In this document: piece by piece, positions 35,074 to 43,736 of the stretch
Position numbering within the stretch: the first letter of the stretch is position 1
Layout: the number at the start of each line of letters is the position of its first letter
Translations under genes and position numbers: made by a program
The notes under the pieces: model-generated
Seen by the model: the letters and a program-made list of their open reading frames with translations, nothing else
What the model was told of the DNA's origin: nothing
Databases searched by the model: none
From: Limoniibacter endophyticus
GTDB taxonomy: Bacteria; Pseudomonadota; Alphaproteobacteria; Rhizobiales; Rhizobiaceae
DNA: 64,000 nt
Direction: 5' to 3'
Assembly: GCF_014652835.1 (NCBI RefSeq)
Contig: NZ_BMZO01000001.1
Location: forward strand, 433,305-497,304

Positions 35074-35101
35074 AATTGCACAATTGATGATTGCAATTTT
35101 A
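35074..35101 (+). terminator. Weak terminator after UbiH-like gene
   Basis: A 7-bp AT-rich stem (AATTGCA/TGCAATT) followed by TTAT lies 105 bases past the hydroxylase stop and 50 bases before hspQ. It might also be a regulatory element of hspQ. Confidence 0.3.
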
Positions 35102-35150
35102 TCGCCGGGGCGCATCATGGATGTCCGGCAGGAGTAATTGGAACAACGCC

Positions 35151-35483
35151 ATGGGACAGATCGTAACGGCCAAATTCAGCATCGGCGACATCGTACGTCA
35201 CCGTGTCTTCCCGTTTCGCGGCGTGATCTTCGATGTCGATCCTCAGTTCGACAATACGGAGGAATGGTATCAGGCTATTCCGGCCGAACTGCGCCCGCGC
35301 AAGGACCAGCCCTTCTATCATCTGCTCGCCGAAAACGCTGAAAGCGAATATGTCGCCTATGTATCCGAACAGAACCTGACGATCGATCGTTCCGGCGTAC
35401 CGCTCCGCCATCCGCAAATCGCCGAGTTCTTCAACACGACGAGCGATGGCCATTACGAGCCACGCCAGCGTATCTGCAATTGA
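35151..35483 (+). CDS. hspQ: HspQ-type heat-shock protein / Lon adaptor
   Basis: A 110-residue protein of the HspQ (YccV-like, hemimethylated-DNA-binding) family. KFSIGDIVRHRVFPFRGVIFDVDP is the family opening, and RPRKDQPFYHLLAEN and YVAYVSEQNL follow. In enterobacteria HspQ is a heat-shock protein and Lon specificity factor. The start at 35151 gives the usual length; an ATG at 35121 is in frame, and AGGAG at 35130-35134 is too far from 35151 to settle it. It stands alone. Confidence 0.88.
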   Translation: MGQIVTAKFSIGDIVRHRVFPFRGVIFDVDPQFDNTEEWYQAIPAELRPRKDQPFYHLLAENAESEYVAYVSEQNLTIDRSGVPLRHPQIAEFFNTTSDGHYEPRQRICN

Positions 35484-35528
35484 CGGCAGGCGAATTGCAC
35501 TCAACCGCTCCGCTCAGGCGCGAAGTGA

Positions 35529-36725
35529 CTACCGTGCCCCGCTTGCCTTTTCGAACGCCTCGACCGCGCTGACGATATTCTTGACGATCTTGCCACGCCA
35601 TTCAGGGTCGCGAAGCAGGCTTTCGTCTTCCTCATTCGACAAGTAGCCAAGTTCCAGAAGCACGGATGGAACATCCGGGGCGCGCAGCACACGGAAGCCG
35701 GCATAACGATGCGGATTATTGATCAGCGCCACCGAGTCTTTCATTTCACCGATCAGCGTGCGCGCAAAGCGGATCGAAAATGAATGGGTCTCGCGTCGGA
35801 TGAGATCATAAAGAATATCGGCAATCTGGTGGCTTTCATCAGCCACTTCCATCTGCCCAAGAGAATCCGAAAGATTTTCACGCGCCGCCAGCGCAGCCGC
35901 CTCGGCATCCGACGCCTTGTCGGAAACGGTATAGACAGTTGCGCCACGAATACCCTCCTGACGGATCGTATCGGCATGAATGGAGATGAAGAGATTGGCC
36001 TGCTGTTCGCGCGCTATCTTGATCCGTTCGTCCAGTCGCATGAAACTGTCGTCCGAGCGTGTCATCTCGACTTTGTATCTGCCTGTCGCTTCCAGCGCCT
36101 TGCGCAGTTCCAGTCCGACGGCAAGGGTAATGGTCTTTTCGATCGTGCCACTCTTGCCTACTGCCCCCGGATCGATGCCGCCATGCCCCGGATCGATCAC
36201 CACCGTGAATTTCTTTGTTGAGCGGGGAATACGATCCTGCTTGGGCGTCGAGGTCGCGGCGGTCGTCGTTGCCTGGTCAGACAGACCCGTTTCAAACTCA
36301 TGTAGCGTCGCCTTGCGAAGCTGCATCGTCAGCCTGTAGCCATCCTCACCGGCGGGGTCGACGGTCACGTCCTTGACCAGGAATGGCTCTTTCAGCACGA
36401 CGAGCACGCGAGAACGGTTCGGACCGTGACTGCCATAGCGGATATCCTTGGCTATGCCACGCGCCTTCACACCCTCCGGGTCGAGGGCAAGGTGTGTATT
36501 GGAAAAGTCGACGACAAGACGATAAGGCGAGCGCAGTGAGAACCAATGCGGCGCCGGCTCCTTATCGAAGGTCATTTCGAGCGTAAGCTCATCGCCTTGC
36601 GCCCTGGTTTTCAGATCGTATAGAGTGGACCGGCCTTCATTTGCCTGCGCATGCACGCCGCCCGCGAACAGGATGAAAAACAGAAGCGCCAAGGCGCGCC
36701 ATACGATGTTTGCTGAACGGACCAT
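35529..36725 (-). CDS. N-acetylmuramoyl-L-alanine amidase (AmiC type)
   Basis: A 398-residue periplasmic peptidoglycan amidase. A signal peptide (about 1-28, ending GVHAQA) precedes an AMIN domain (about 35-135) that targets it to septal wall or pole, and an Amidase_3 catalytic domain (about 175-390). Zinc ligands are visible in VIDPGHGGIDPGAVG, the ISIHAD strand, and the catalytic Glu in SVLLELGYLSN. It splits daughter-cell wall. The ATG at 36725 is preferred to an in-frame TTG two codons earlier. It is divergent from rne across a 648-base gap. Confidence 0.93.
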   Translation of the reverse strand: MVRSANIVWRALALLFFILFAGGVHAQANEGRSTLYDLKTRAQGDELTLEMTFDKEPAPHWFSLRSPYRLVVDFSNTHLALDPEGVKARGIAKDIRYGSHGPNRSRVLVVLKEPFLVKDVTVDPAGEDGYRLTMQLRKATLHEFETGLSDQATTTAATSTPKQDRIPRSTKKFTVVIDPGHGGIDPGAVGKSGTIEKTITLAVGLELRKALEATGRYKVEMTRSDDSFMRLDERIKIAREQQANLFISIHADTIRQEGIRGATVYTVSDKASDAEAAALAARENLSDSLGQMEVADESHQIADILYDLIRRETHSFSIRFARTLIGEMKDSVALINNPHRYAGFRVLRAPDVPSVLLELGYLSNEEDESLLRDPEWRGKIVKNIVSAVEAFEKASGAR

Positions 36726-37373
36726 ACGCAACCCGCGACCGATGCTCTACTTTTACAATTGCCTCGGCATGTATTCCAAGGCGTTCATTTCCACAGCTAG
36801 GCGATTATGGTTAATCATTGGTTGAGTAGTATCCGCCCGGACTTGCGCCGGCTTATGCTGCTTCCCTAGCTTCCCTTGTGCACGCCCTACGCAAATGCCT
36901 GTTGCAAACAAGCGTTTATGCCCATAAAAGCAATGATGGACACTCGGAGATCCGGATTCGTTCGGAAGCCTTATCATCGACACGATGTTCTCGTAACATC
37001 TTGTTTCGATTGGCTTCTCTAGACTGGAGCCCTGTCCTGACAGATTTCTGCAAAGCGGCGTTCCCGCGTTTTAGGGACAGCTTTGAGCAATAATGAGGCA
37101 GAAATTTCTGCCAGCTCTGGAAAAGAGCAAACAGCTGGTCCGGGTCAATCCGGATCTGAATTGAAACGGTTCCGTCAGGTATGACCATGACATCGAGCGT
37201 GAACACGAACTGGACGGGCGAAAGAAGTTTCCTTCTTCGCGCACGCCATAGCGTGGCGCAGCGGTCTACCGGAACGGGCTTTACTTTATCCGACAGCGGC
37301 CGCGCGACGGCGAGATTTTCCATGCCGCGAGGCATACTTGCGCTGCGTCCCCCTGTCGGGGAGACCCCTTATA
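36726..37373. other. Divergent amidase/rne upstream region
   Basis: 648 bases between the amidase start and the rne start. It must hold promoters for both and probably a long rne leader; in other bacteria RNase E controls its own mRNA through the leader. I see several short stems but no clear riboswitch or gene. GGGGAG ten bases before the rne ATG is the ribosome-binding site. Confidence 0.45.
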
Positions 37374-40322
37374 ATGCCGAACAAAATGCTAATAGATGCC
37401 TCCCACCCGGAGGAAACGCGGGTCGTCGTCACACACGGTAACCGCATCGAAGAATTCGATTTCGAGTCACAGGACAAGAAGCAGCTCAAGGGCAACATCT
37501 ATCTTGCCCGCGTCACCAGGGTAGAACCCTCGCTTCAGGCCGCATTCGTGGAATATGGCGGCAATCGCCACGGCTTCCTGGCCTTCTCGGAAATTCATCC
37601 CGATTATTACCAGATCCCGCATGCGGACCGTCAGGCATTGCTGGAAGCAGAAGAAGCCGACAATCGCGAAAACGGCGATGATGAGCTTGAATCGGATCAG
37701 CCCGTAGAGGCAACCGCCGTCGCTTCTGGAGAAGCCGATGGCGAGGGTGAAGAAAAAGAAAACGGTCGTACGCGTCGACGTCGCCGGGCGCGCCAGGGCA
37801 AACGTCGCGGCAATGAGGAAATGCAGGCTTCCTCCGAGAACGGGACAGAAGAAGAGGGCAAGGCAATTGCCGATGCTGGAGATGCCGGGATCGCCGAAGG
37901 CGATGCCAGCGACGAAATCGGCTCGGAAGAAAGCGGCGATCCCGATGTAATTGCAGCTGAAGTCGAACATGATTCCGTCTCAGAACCCGTCGAGCCAGTA
38001 GTCGAGAACGGCGACGACGACGATGATGAGTCCGACGAAGGCAGCGCCAAGGACGCAACCGACCAGGTAATTGAAAGCGTCGGTGCCGAAGACGTGATTG
38101 AGGAAGCGCGCGAGCGCCGCAAGCCTCTACGCCGTCATTACAAGATCCAGGAGGTCATTAAGCGCCGTCAGATTCTGCTCGTGCAGGTCGTCAAGGAAGA
38201 GCGGGGCAACAAGGGTGCAGCGCTGACCACCTATTTGTCGCTTGCCGGACGCTACTCCGTTCTGATGCCGAACACGGCGCGCGGCGGCGGCATTTCGCGC
38301 AAGATCACCAATGCGCAGACCCGCAAGCGCATGAAGGAAATGGTGCAGGAGCTGGATGTGCCGAAAGGCATGGGCGTGATCCTGCGCACCGCCGGTGAAA
38401 ACCGTACCAAACCTGAGATCAAGCGCGATTATGAATACTTGATGCGCATGTGGGATACGGTGCGAGATACCACGTTGCAATCGACCGCCCCTGCCCTCGT
38501 CTATGAGGAAGGCAGCCTGATTAAGCGTTCGATCCGCGATCTCTATAACAAGGATATCGACCAGATCCTGGTCAGTGGCGAAGAAGGCTACAAGGAAGCC
38601 AAGAGCTTCATGCGCATGCTCATGCCGAGCCATGCAAAGGTCGTCCAGCCGTTCCGTGACACCGTCCCGATTTTTGCCCGCAGCGGTATTGAAGCGCAGC
38701 TCGACAAGATGCTGCAGCCGCAGGTCACACTTAAATCGGGCGGCTATATTATCATCAACCAGACTGAAGCTCTGGTTGCGATTGACGTCAACTCGGGTCG
38801 TTCCACCAAGGAACATTCGATCGAAGACACCGCACTCCAGACCAATCTGGAAGCGGCGGAAGAAGTGGCGCGCCAGCTGCGCTTGCGCGACCTTGCGGGC
38901 CTCATCGTCATCGACTTCATCGACATGGAAGAAAGCCGTAACAATCGTGCGGTGGAGAAGCGTCTTAAGGATTGCCTCAAGAACGACCGGGCTCGCATCC
39001 AGGTTGGTCGCATCTCGCCCTTTGGCCTGCTAGAAATGTCGCGTCAGCGCATTCGCGCCAGCGTGCTCGAAAGCACGATGAAGGTCTGCCCGCACTGCGG
39101 CGGCACCGGACACGTCCGTTCGGACTCGTCGGTTGCTCTGCTCGTCGTGCGTGCGATCGAGGAATTCCTGCTCAAAGACTCGCGCAGTCACATTACAGTA
39201 CGCACGCCGACAGAAACCGCGCTCTATATCCTCAATCACAAGCGCGCCAGCCTGGTCGACCTCGAGAACCGCTTCCTCGTGCAGATCACACTCGAAGCGG
39301 ATGAGACGCTCGGTACGCAGCATTATGCGATCATCCGTGGCGCCTCGGCAGACAAGCCGGAAGGTTGGACCATTCCAACCATGACGGCCGAGCCTATCAT
39401 AGAGGAAGATGAAGACGACAATGTCGTGATCGAGCCGTTCGAAGGCGAACTGGAAGTAGCCGGGACCGACATCGAGCAACCCGCGGCCGCTGGACCTGAC
39501 GAAAACGGCGAAAATGGTGGCAAGCGCCGTAAGCGCCGTCGCCGTCGCCGTGGTCGCGATCGCGACCGCGAGCAGCAGAACGACGAGAATGGCGCAGTTG
39601 AAGCATCGTCGGAAGATGCCGAAGATAGCGACCAAGATGCCGAATCATCCGAGGTCGAAGTCGAAACAGACACGGAAACGGATAAGGAAAGCGGCAAGAA
39701 GCGTCGCCGCGGCAAACGCGGTGGCCGTCGTCATCGCCAGCCGGATGAGGCTGAAACCGCGCAGGAGGCTGTCGAAGGTATCGACGTGACCGAAAGCACC
39801 GTGGAAAACACGGATGCACCAGTCGAAGCTCCGTTGGTCGCATCGGAAGAAAGTGCTGCCGAACCGGCTGCCGAAGAGGAAGCGCCGAAGAAGAAGCGCG
39901 CCACTCGCTCGCGCAAGAAGGCAGCCGAGGCAGAAACCGTCGCTGAAGAAGCACCTGTTGAAGCAGCCCCGGAAGAAGAGGCACCCAAGAAGAAGCGGGC
40001 GTCACGCTCCAGGAAAGTTGCCGAAACGGAGGCTGTGAGCGAGGAAGCGTCTACTGAAAAGCCTAAGCGTAAGGCACCTGCCCGCAGAAAGAAGGCGGAG
40101 ACGGCCGAGGAAGCGGTTGCCAGCGACACTGTCGCCGCCCCCGCCGAAACGGTAGAGGCCACTCAGGCAGAAGTGCCAGTCGAGCCGGAAGCACCTGCCC
40201 CGCAGGAAGAAACAGCGCCAGAAGCACCTTCAGAACCGGTCATTTCGTCAAATGGTACGCAAGCTGAAGGCGAGCAGAAGCCCAAGAAGGGTGGCTGGTG
40301 GCAACGCCGCGGCTTCTTCTAG
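37374..40322 (+). CDS. rne: Ribonuclease E
   Basis: A 982-residue endoribonuclease, the scaffold of the RNA degradosome. The N-terminal S1 domain (GNIYLARVTRVEPSLQAAFV, about 35-55, then GFLAFSEI) is interrupted by a long acidic insertion (about 85-250), typical of alphaproteobacteria. The catalytic part includes AIDVNSGRS with the metal Asp and VIDFIDME, and the zinc-link CPHCGGTG. The last 300 residues are disordered, with alternating basic clusters (RRKRRRRRRG) and acidic runs, and repeated EEEAPKKKR-type units; the C-terminus ends KGGWWQRRGFF, a conserved rhizobial tail. The frame is open a few codons upstream of the ATG at 37374. Confidence 0.96.
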   Translation: MPNKMLIDASHPEETRVVVTHGNRIEEFDFESQDKKQLKGNIYLARVTRVEPSLQAAFVEYGGNRHGFLAFSEIHPDYYQIPHADRQALLEAEEADNRENGDDELESDQPVEATAVASGEADGEGEEKENGRTRRRRRARQGKRRGNEEMQASSENGTEEEGKAIADAGDAGIAEGDASDEIGSEESGDPDVIAAEVEHDSVSEPVEPVVENGDDDDDESDEGSAKDATDQVIESVGAEDVIEEARERRKPLRRHYKIQEVIKRRQILLVQVVKEERGNKGAALTTYLSLAGRYSVLMPNTARGGGISRKITNAQTRKRMKEMVQELDVPKGMGVILRTAGENRTKPEIKRDYEYLMRMWDTVRDTTLQSTAPALVYEEGSLIKRSIRDLYNKDIDQILVSGEEGYKEAKSFMRMLMPSHAKVVQPFRDTVPIFARSGIEAQLDKMLQPQVTLKSGGYIIINQTEALVAIDVNSGRSTKEHSIEDTALQTNLEAAEEVARQLRLRDLAGLIVIDFIDMEESRNNRAVEKRLKDCLKNDRARIQVGRISPFGLLEMSRQRIRASVLESTMKVCPHCGGTGHVRSDSSVALLVVRAIEEFLLKDSRSHITVRTPTETALYILNHKRASLVDLENRFLVQITLEADETLGTQHYAIIRGASADKPEGWTIPTMTAEPIIEEDEDDNVVIEPFEGELEVAGTDIEQPAAAGPDENGENGGKRRKRRRRRRGRDRDREQQNDENGAVEASSEDAEDSDQDAESSEVEVETDTETDKESGKKRRRGKRGGRRHRQPDEAETAQEAVEGIDVTESTVENTDAPVEAPLVASEESAAEPAAEEEAPKKKRATRSRKKAAEAETVAEEAPVEAAPEEEAPKKKRASRSRKVAETEAVSEEASTEKPKRKAPARRKKAETAEEAVASDTVAAPAETVEATQAEVPVEPEAPAPQEETAPEAPSEPVISSNGTQAEGEQKPKKGGWWQRRGFF

Positions 40323-40679
40323 TAATCGCCCCCTGTCGGATCGACCAAGAGCGGCGGCAACGCCGCTCTTTTTCATTGCAGTAATTAATTTATCAGATGG
40401 TTCATTCTAGGTATATTCTGCAAGGAAAAGCGGTGGCCTAAACATTTCTGGTCCATTAAGCTTCAGCCGATCGTGATATTGGCGATCATCAAGTGATCAA
40501 GAGAAAAACATCCAGGGGCGTCTCCAGATAGACTACACACGATGCTTTCCTTTTGGCATAAAGTCCAATGATCTATTTTACGCGCGTTAGATCAAAGATC
40601 TTTGAATGCGCTCTGGAAAGACAAATGGGATTTTCTCGAGTTCTTGTCTCATTGAACGACGAAGGCTTCGTGTAAGTCG
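40323..40679. other. Intergenic after rne
   Basis: This 357-base interval holds the rne terminator at its left end and then AT-rich DNA (40380-40640) unlike the neighbouring genes. No gene is visible in it. It is the left margin of an apparently accessory patch. Confidence 0.45.
40347..40374 (+). terminator. rne terminator
   Basis: A perfect 10-bp stem (AAGAGCGGCG/CGCCGCTCTT) with a GCAA loop followed by TTTC lies 25 bases past the rne stop. Confidence 0.9.
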
Positions 40680-41063
40680 ATGAGCGAAGTCAACGCATTT
40701 GAAATAGATACGCATGCCGGGGGCGATCCAGTTTCTGCAACAGCGTCTCCAAGCTCCCGAGTTACGTCTGATGACGCCATTACCTATGCATCATATGATA
40801 AGGCCGGGTGGAAGTGGCCGCAGAACCTCGCTATCGTACACACACCGGTTTCCATGCAGATCGAGTGGCAACCCCATGTGGAGAGATGGACGATCACTCA
40901 GCTTAAGAACATCTGGGACAATGGTGGCAGTGTTCTTTCTGCTTATGCCGGTCCGTCAGCGGCGACGCCGTGCCTGCCCTTGTCCTCATTGCATATGATT
41001 GAAATTTCCGTCGCGGGGTCATTAGTGGCAGCGCCACGCCGCCCGCGCCCACACCATTACTGA
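40680..41063 (+). CDS. Orphan hypothetical protein, possibly a gene remnant
   Basis: A 127-residue ORF I do not recognise. The first 95 residues look protein-like, with a segment YDKAGWKWPQ and WTITQLKNIWDNGG; the last 30 (PRRPRPHHY end) look like frame noise, so the original protein may have been longer and frameshifted. KWPQ followed by a strand weakly recalls bacterial matrixin-type domains but no zinc HExxH motif is present. There is no signal peptide and no convincing ribosome-binding site. Base composition is AT-richer than neighbours. It may be a decayed gene. Confidence 0.35.
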   Translation: MSEVNAFEIDTHAGGDPVSATASPSSRVTSDDAITYASYDKAGWKWPQNLAIVHTPVSMQIEWQPHVERWTITQLKNIWDNGGSVLSAYAGPSAATPCLPLSSLHMIEISVAGSLVAAPRRPRPHHY

Positions 41064-41114
41064 TATCTTCAATCCCTCCGGACGAAATTCGATGCTACCG
41101 GGGAGACTTGGAAC

Positions 41115-41213
41115 ATGGAGTTTCTTAATCTAAGCGCAGACGTTTTTGCGCATGAAACGGGTGGCACCGCTCATACTTCCGCAGCATGTTTTACACATGG
41201 AGGAGTGCTATGA
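41115..41213 (+). CDS. Possible 32-residue peptide upstream of the Ada-domain gene
   Basis: A short ORF (MEFLNLSADVFAHETGGTAH then TSAACFTHGGVL) whose stop overlaps the next start (ATGA). Its last codons contain the GGAGGAG used by the Ada gene. It may be a translated leader, or chance. GGGGAG 12 bases upstream is at poor spacing. Confidence 0.25.
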   Translation: MEFLNLSADVFAHETGGTAHTSAACFTHGGVL

Positions 41214-41434
41214 TTACGGAAGCGCAACGTGACGACTGGCTAGACATAATCGAACAACGTGACAAGACACATCGCGGGCAGATTTTCCACGGGGTTCGGA
41301 CGACGAAAATCGTTTGCACACCCGGTTGCCCTGCCCGAATGCCGAAGCGCGAGAACATTCTCTTATTCGAAACGCTGGATACGGCCTTTCAGAACGGATT
41401 TCGAGCCTGCAAAAGATGCAGGCCCGAAAAATAA
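41210..41434 (+). CDS. Stand-alone Ada N-terminal (zinc/methyl-acceptor) domain protein
   Basis: A 74-residue protein made only of the Ada metal-binding domain. FHGVRTTKIVCTPGCPARMPKRENI and the end GFRACKRCRP give the four zinc cysteines (C-x3-C and C-x2-C), one of which in Ada accepts the methyl group from DNA methylphosphotriesters. The AraC-type and O6-methylguanine methyltransferase domains of full Ada are missing and are not encoded nearby. The start at 41210 has an excellent GGAGGAG. It may be a self-contained sensor or repair peptide, or a fragment of a larger gene; the intact motif argues for a working domain. Confidence 0.75.
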   Translation: MITEAQRDDWLDIIEQRDKTHRGQIFHGVRTTKIVCTPGCPARMPKRENILLFETLDTAFQNGFRACKRCRPEK

Positions 41435-41519
41435 TATCAAATATTTCAAATATCTAGCAGGCTCTCCTGAATCACTCTCTCAGGTCCTTGAATCATGCTC
41501 TGAAGAATGAAATCCAAGT

Positions 41520-42338
41520 TCACCGTCCGGGCAACGCCTCATACAAGCGCGCGGCAGCGAGCATCTCACCCTTCTTATATGCCCGGCGCTCGGCCGCCTC
41601 GGCATCTTCGCCCCAAAGCCTGATATTCCAGTCCTCATCCACATGGGCTGCCTCGAAGGCCTCGTCGGCAGAAAGACGGCCATTGGCCACCGCCAGGCCG
41701 AGCATAACCGAGCCGGTCAATGTGGTCATGACATGCACGCAGGAGAGCAAAAACGGATCGCGCAGCGAATTGATTTCTGCTGCGATGGCTGCGATCGTCT
41801 CACGCGGCTGCGCGACATGCATGATACCCTCGACCACAAGGAGCTTCGCGCCAAGAGCTTTTGCCGCCCAGTCGAGCACCGGCTGCCATGCCTTCGCCTG
41901 CGCGACGGCAAGCCCGTCCGGTCCTTCGGCGCGATAGCAGAGCAGATCCGTCTCGGAAAAGCGCACCAGATCAGCAACGACGCCATCGACATCGGCGCTT
42001 ACGCCGTCAATGGCGGAATTGACGATACGCGTAACCGGCATCGTGGACGGGTCGATTTCCTTTTTCTGGGCATCGAATTCTTCGGCCACAAGAATAGCCG
42101 CAGCTTCAGAAGGAAGCGCCAGTAGGTTCTTCGTCGGCGTACGCAACGGCTTGCCATCGAGCAATACGCGATAAAGTCCGGCTTCGTCTCTTGCGACAGA
42201 CGTTTCCTTGTAGAAGCGCTTGGGCAGCGGCGCACGCATGTTGATCTGCGCCTTTTTCATGGGGTTATCGCGCGGCTCTATTTCCAGCCCTCGCGCACCC
42301 TGAGGCTCAACGCCGTTCTCTTCCTTCACATTGTTCAT
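41520..42338 (-). CDS. ATP12-family F1-ATPase assembly chaperone
   Basis: A 272-residue protein of the ATP12 chaperone family. RFYKETSVARDEAGLYRVLLDGK, PLRTPTKNLLALP, AEEFDAQKKEIDPSTMPVTR and ETDLLCYRAEGP are typical. In mitochondria ATP12 binds the F1 alpha subunit during assembly, and the alphaproteobacterial homologue is thought to do the same. The first 25 residues are extra and charged. Its ATG overlaps the rluA stop (ATGA), and it is the last gene of the degP-rarA-crcB-rluA-atp12 unit. Confidence 0.88.
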   Translation of the reverse strand: MNNVKEENGVEPQGARGLEIEPRDNPMKKAQINMRAPLPKRFYKETSVARDEAGLYRVLLDGKPLRTPTKNLLALPSEAAAILVAEEFDAQKKEIDPSTMPVTRIVNSAIDGVSADVDGVVADLVRFSETDLLCYRAEGPDGLAVAQAKAWQPVLDWAAKALGAKLLVVEGIMHVAQPRETIAAIAAEINSLRDPFLLSCVHVMTTLTGSVMLGLAVANGRLSADEAFEAAHVDEDWNIRLWGEDAEAAERRAYKKGEMLAAARLYEALPGR

Positions 42339-43321
42339 CGCTCGTCTCCAGCGCCTTCCTCGAATCCGAGGAGATTCCAGCTCTGCACCATATGCGGCGG
42401 CAATGGAGCAGTGACATCGATGGTTCCCTTTTCGGGGTGGGGGATGATGATGCGTCGCGCGTGAAGGTGCAGACGCTTCTGCATCCCGCCCGGAAAATCC
42501 CAGTTCGGATCTTGCGGGAAATATTTCGGATCACCGATGATCGGGCAATCGATCTCCAGAGCGTGCACGCGCAGCTGATGAGTACGCCCCGTATGCGGCT
42601 GCATCTCGAGCCATGTCAGCTTTTGGCCCGCATGTTCAATGACGCGATAGTGCGAAACCGCATGATCTGCGCCTTTCTCGCCATGACGAGCGACGCGCAT
42701 GCGATCACCGTCATCTGTCGGCTCCTTGACTAGCCAGGACGAGATGGTGCCCTCACGCTGACGCGGAATGCCCTTCACCAGTGACCAATAGATCTTTTGC
42801 GTATCCCGCAGACGAAATGATTCCGCCAGCCGCATCGCGGCCAGCCGTGTACGGGCCACGACGAGAACGCCGGAGGTGTCGCGGTCGAGACGATGTACAA
42901 GGCGAGGCTTTTCGCCTTTCCTGTTACGGAAGGCCTCGAGCATGGAATCCACGCTACGCGTAACGCCAGAGCCACCCTGCACGGCAAGGCCGGAAGGCTT
43001 GTTGAAGACGAACACTTTTTCGTCCTCGTAAAGCATCATCCTGGAGAGAACATCGCCATCGCCCTGCGCCTTGATCGTGCGCACGGTCAGCGGGGCTCCG
43101 CTCAGCTTCTGATCGACATTCAATGGCGGCACGCGCACCATCTGGCCGGGCTGCACACGGCTGTCGGATTTGACGCGTCCGCCATCGACGCGGATCTGCC
43201 CGGAACGCAGCAGCTTCTGCAATTGGCCGAAGCCCAGCCCCGGATAATGCAGCTTGAACCAGCGGTCGAGCCGCATATCGGCCTCGTCCGCTCCAACCTT
43301 GATCTGTTCAACGCCTGCCAT
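42335..43321 (-). CDS. RluA-family 23S rRNA pseudouridine synthase
   Basis: A 328-residue pseudouridine synthase. An S4 RNA-binding domain (about 15-75, LQKLLRSGQIRVDGG) precedes the catalytic domain with HRLDRDTSGVLV, whose first Asp after RL is the catalytic nucleophile. The RluC/RluD distinction is not certain from sequence; the length and S4 domain suit RluC. The ATG at 43321 has GAGAGCAAG upstream. It starts 18 bases after crcB. Confidence 0.93.
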   Translation of the reverse strand: MAGVEQIKVGADEADMRLDRWFKLHYPGLGFGQLQKLLRSGQIRVDGGRVKSDSRVQPGQMVRVPPLNVDQKLSGAPLTVRTIKAQGDGDVLSRMMLYEDEKVFVFNKPSGLAVQGGSGVTRSVDSMLEAFRNRKGEKPRLVHRLDRDTSGVLVVARTRLAAMRLAESFRLRDTQKIYWSLVKGIPRQREGTISSWLVKEPTDDGDRMRVARHGEKGADHAVSHYRVIEHAGQKLTWLEMQPHTGRTHQLRVHALEIDCPIIGDPKYFPQDPNWDFPGGMQKRLHLHARRIIIPHPEKGTIDVTAPLPPHMVQSWNLLGFEEGAGDER

Positions 43322-43339
43322 TTTTCTTGCTCTCAATTC

Positions 43340-43717
43340 TCACAAAAGGCTGCGGCCAAACCACAGCCCGGCGCAGAGCGCCAATAGTCCAAAAATAACG
43401 CTCACTGCGACATATGCCGCGGCAGCCATTTCGCGACCGTCCAACCAGAGATTGACGGTTTCCAGCGAGAAGGCCGAGAAGGTGGTATATCCGCCAAGAA
43501 TGCCGGTGGCAAAGAACAGGCGCCATTCCGTCGAAGCCCCAAGCTTTCTCGCCAGCAACGCTGCGAAAAAGCCCATGACGAGCGAGCCGCTGACATTGAC
43601 CGCCATCGTTCCCCACGGAAAACCCGGCCCAAACCAGCGCAGCAATACCATATTTGCCAGATGGCGCAGCCCTGCCCCAATGGCACCGCCTGCGCAGACC
43701 AGAAGCAGATGCATCAT
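43340..43717 (-). CDS. crcB: Fluoride channel CrcB/Fluc
   Basis: A 125-residue protein with four transmembrane helices. GGAIGAGLRHLAN, GTMAVNVSGSLVMGF and GILGGYTTFSAFSLET are the Fluc signatures; the last holds the polar track that passes fluoride. It exports toxic fluoride as a dual-topology dimer. Tandem ATGs (43717, 43714) start it, 19 bases after rarA. No fluoride riboswitch is visible, and its position inside an operon suggests constitutive expression. Confidence 0.92.
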   Translation of the reverse strand: MMHLLLVCAGGAIGAGLRHLANMVLLRWFGPGFPWGTMAVNVSGSLVMGFFAALLARKLGASTEWRLFFATGILGGYTTFSAFSLETVNLWLDGREMAAAAYVAVSVIFGLLALCAGLWFGRSLL

Positions 43718-43736
43718 TATTCGGCCCGCTGGAAGA

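Noticed and set aside
41115..41213. The HETGGTAH segment of the 32-codon ORF read as a metalloprotease HExxH site
   Set aside because: The spacing does not match (no E two residues after the first H followed by H at +4), and the ORF is too short.
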